Shown here piece after piece: positions 63,039 through 64,000 of a DNA stretch of 64,000 nt. The translations under genes were made by a program, and so were the position numbers. The notes beneath the pieces are model-generated. The model worked only from the letters and a program-made list of their open reading frames with translations, was not told where the DNA came from and made no database searches. The stretch is from assembly GCF_900292035.1 (NCBI RefSeq), contig NZ_OMPO01000002.1, positions 248,001 through 312,000 of the forward strand, read 5' to 3'. Position 1 is the stretch's first letter; each line of letters starts with the position of its first letter. Source of the stretch: Blastococcus sp. Marseille-P5729. Lineage in GTDB: Bacteria; Actinomycetota; Actinomycetes; Mycobacteriales; Antricoccaceae.

Positions 63039-64000
63039 ATGGGGTGGAATAACCCGCCGGTCTCGTGGTCGGAGCTGGAGCGGCGACTGTCGTCCACCGT
63101 CCACGCCGACGGCCTTCCCGTTCCGGACGGCGGCGACTCCCCTGCCTGGAGCAGACATCGACCGAGCTACCAGGCACCCGACGAAGGACCCCGCCGGCCG
63201 GACGGCCCGGTCGTGCCGTACGCCGAGCTGCACTGTCACTCGAACTTCTCCTTTCTCGACGGGGCAAGCCATCCCGAGGAGCTGGTCGAGGAGGCGGTGC
63301 GGCTCGGTCTGACCGGGTTGGCGATCACCGACCACGACGGCCTGCAGGGGGTCGTGCGGATGGCGGACGCCGCCCGCGAGTACGACCTCCCCACGGTGTT
63401 CGGCGCCGAGCTGTCGCTCGAGCTCACCGGTCCGCAGAACGGCGTCCCGGACCCAGAAGGCCCACACCTGCTCGTGCTGGCCCGCGGCACTGAGGGCTAC
63501 CACCGGCTCGCCGGAGTGATCACCGACGCCCAGCTCGCCGGCGGCGAGAAGGGCAAGCCGGTGTACTCGCTGGAGGCGCTGGCCGATCGCGGCGAGGGCC
63601 ACTGGGTGGTGCTGACCGGCTGCCGCAAGGGCCTGGTTCCACGGGCGTTGGCCGGCGTGCAGGGTGAGCTGCTCGGGACGGCCGGCTCCAGCAACCGCAG
63701 CGACCGGCTCTCTGCCGCGATGCGCGAGCTGGATCGGCTGCAGGCGCTGTTCGGGCGCGACAACGTCGTCGTCGAGCTCTCCACCCACGGCCATCCCCTC
63801 GATCACGAGCGCAACGACGTCCTGTGGGAGATCGCCAGATCCACTGGCACGCAAGCGATCGCGACCAACAACGTGCACTATGCGACGCCCGAGCGGCGAC
63901 GCCTGGCGATGGCGGTGGCCGCTGTCCGTGCCCGCCGCAGCCTCGACGAGCTCGACGGATGGCTGCCGGTCACCGGCCAGGCACACCTGCGCTCCGGTGC
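63039..64000 (+). CDS. dnaE2: error-prone DNA polymerase DnaE2, 3' part off the window
   Basis: About 320 codons visible of an expected roughly 1100. N-terminal PHP domain: YAELHCHSNFSFLDGASHPEELVEEAVRLG and GLAITDHDGLQGVVR, GAELSL, as in replicative C-family polymerases. DnaE2 does translesion synthesis with ImuA/ImuB in the SOS response. ATG 63039 with GGGGGG about 6 nt upstream. Confidence 0.94.
   Translation, partial: MGWNNPPVSWSELERRLSSTVHADGLPVPDGGDSPAWSRHRPSYQAPDEGPRRPDGPVVPYAELHCHSNFSFLDGASHPEELVEEAVRLGLTGLAITDHDGLQGVVRMADAAREYDLPTVFGAELSLELTGPQNGVPDPEGPHLLVLARGTEGYHRLAGVITDAQLAGGEKGKPVYSLEALADRGEGHWVVLTGCRKGLVPRALAGVQGELLGTAGSSNRSDRLSAAMRELDRLQALFGRDNVVVELSTHGHPLDHERNDVLWEIARSTGTQAIATNNVHYATPERRRLAMAVAAVRARRSLDELDGWLPVTGQAHLRSG

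Overview
The window is chromosomal DNA of a high-GC actinobacterium, densely packed with genes and with many ATGA/TGATG start-stop overlaps. From memory of the Mycobacterium tuberculosis H37Rv map, much of the order follows Rv3206c to Rv3276c: moeZ, DUF3152, tetR, DUF3107, rhlE; secA, hpf, comF, lpqB, mtrB, mtrA, ahcY; manA, SIS protein, manB, DUF3499, Rv3259-like, whiB2, fbiA, fbiB; manC, wbbL, rmlD, LCP; TIGR03089, fadE25, purE, purK. It is not Mycobacterium itself: tmk is absent between mtrA and ahcY, FbiB is short, extra glycosyltransferases sit between wbbL and rmlD, and an ECF sigma fusion precedes an SOS mutasome. A non-mycobacterial actinobacterium (for example of the Geodermatophilus/Nakamurella type) is my inference; the genus cannot be fixed from the window. 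I see no rRNA, tRNA, CRISPR array, insertion sequence, phage or origin.

Layout. 1-12 kb: cofactor/thiolation enzyme MoeZ (cut by the window edge), small conserved actinobacterial proteins, the RhlE helicase, two alpha/beta hydrolases, an aminotransferase, a RecB-like nuclease and a membrane PH-domain protein. 12-20 kb: an HTTM/DUF393 pair overlapping tail to tail, DUF2332, a WS/DGAT-like acyltransferase with an altered active site, an orphan CpaB/TadZ pair and a BldC-like regulator. 20-31.5 kb: LysM protein, Rv3235-like protein, SecA, hibernation factor, ComF, the LpqB-MtrB-MtrA envelope signalling operon and S-adenosylhomocysteinase. 31.5-50.5 kb: GDP-mannose genes (manA, manB, manC), whiB2, F420 genes (fbiA, fbiB), base repair, and a glycan locus (wbbL, four further glycosyltransferases, rmlD, LCP ligase). 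50.5-57.4 kb: TIGR03089, a CoA-transferase plus MFS module flanked by palindromes, acyl-CoA dehydrogenase and purE/purK. 57.4-64 kb: a GGDEF-like regulator, the ECF sigma/anti-sigma fusion, then imuA-imuB-dnaE2 behind a perfect LexA box, with dnaE2 cut by the right edge.

The genes mostly serve envelope building and its regulation: sugar nucleotides (ManA/ManB/ManC, RmlD) feed the glycosyltransferases and the LCP ligase, SecA exports, MtrAB-LpqB senses, and WhiB2 links to division.

The strongest oddities are a ManB homologue whose Mg-binding loop is wrecked, the membrane-tethered sigma factor fusion, a family of long palindromes around scoAB-MFS, four 10-bp-phased AT-rich repeats near the BldC-like gene, and a recurring leaderless start layout (NANNNT, 6 nt, start codon).
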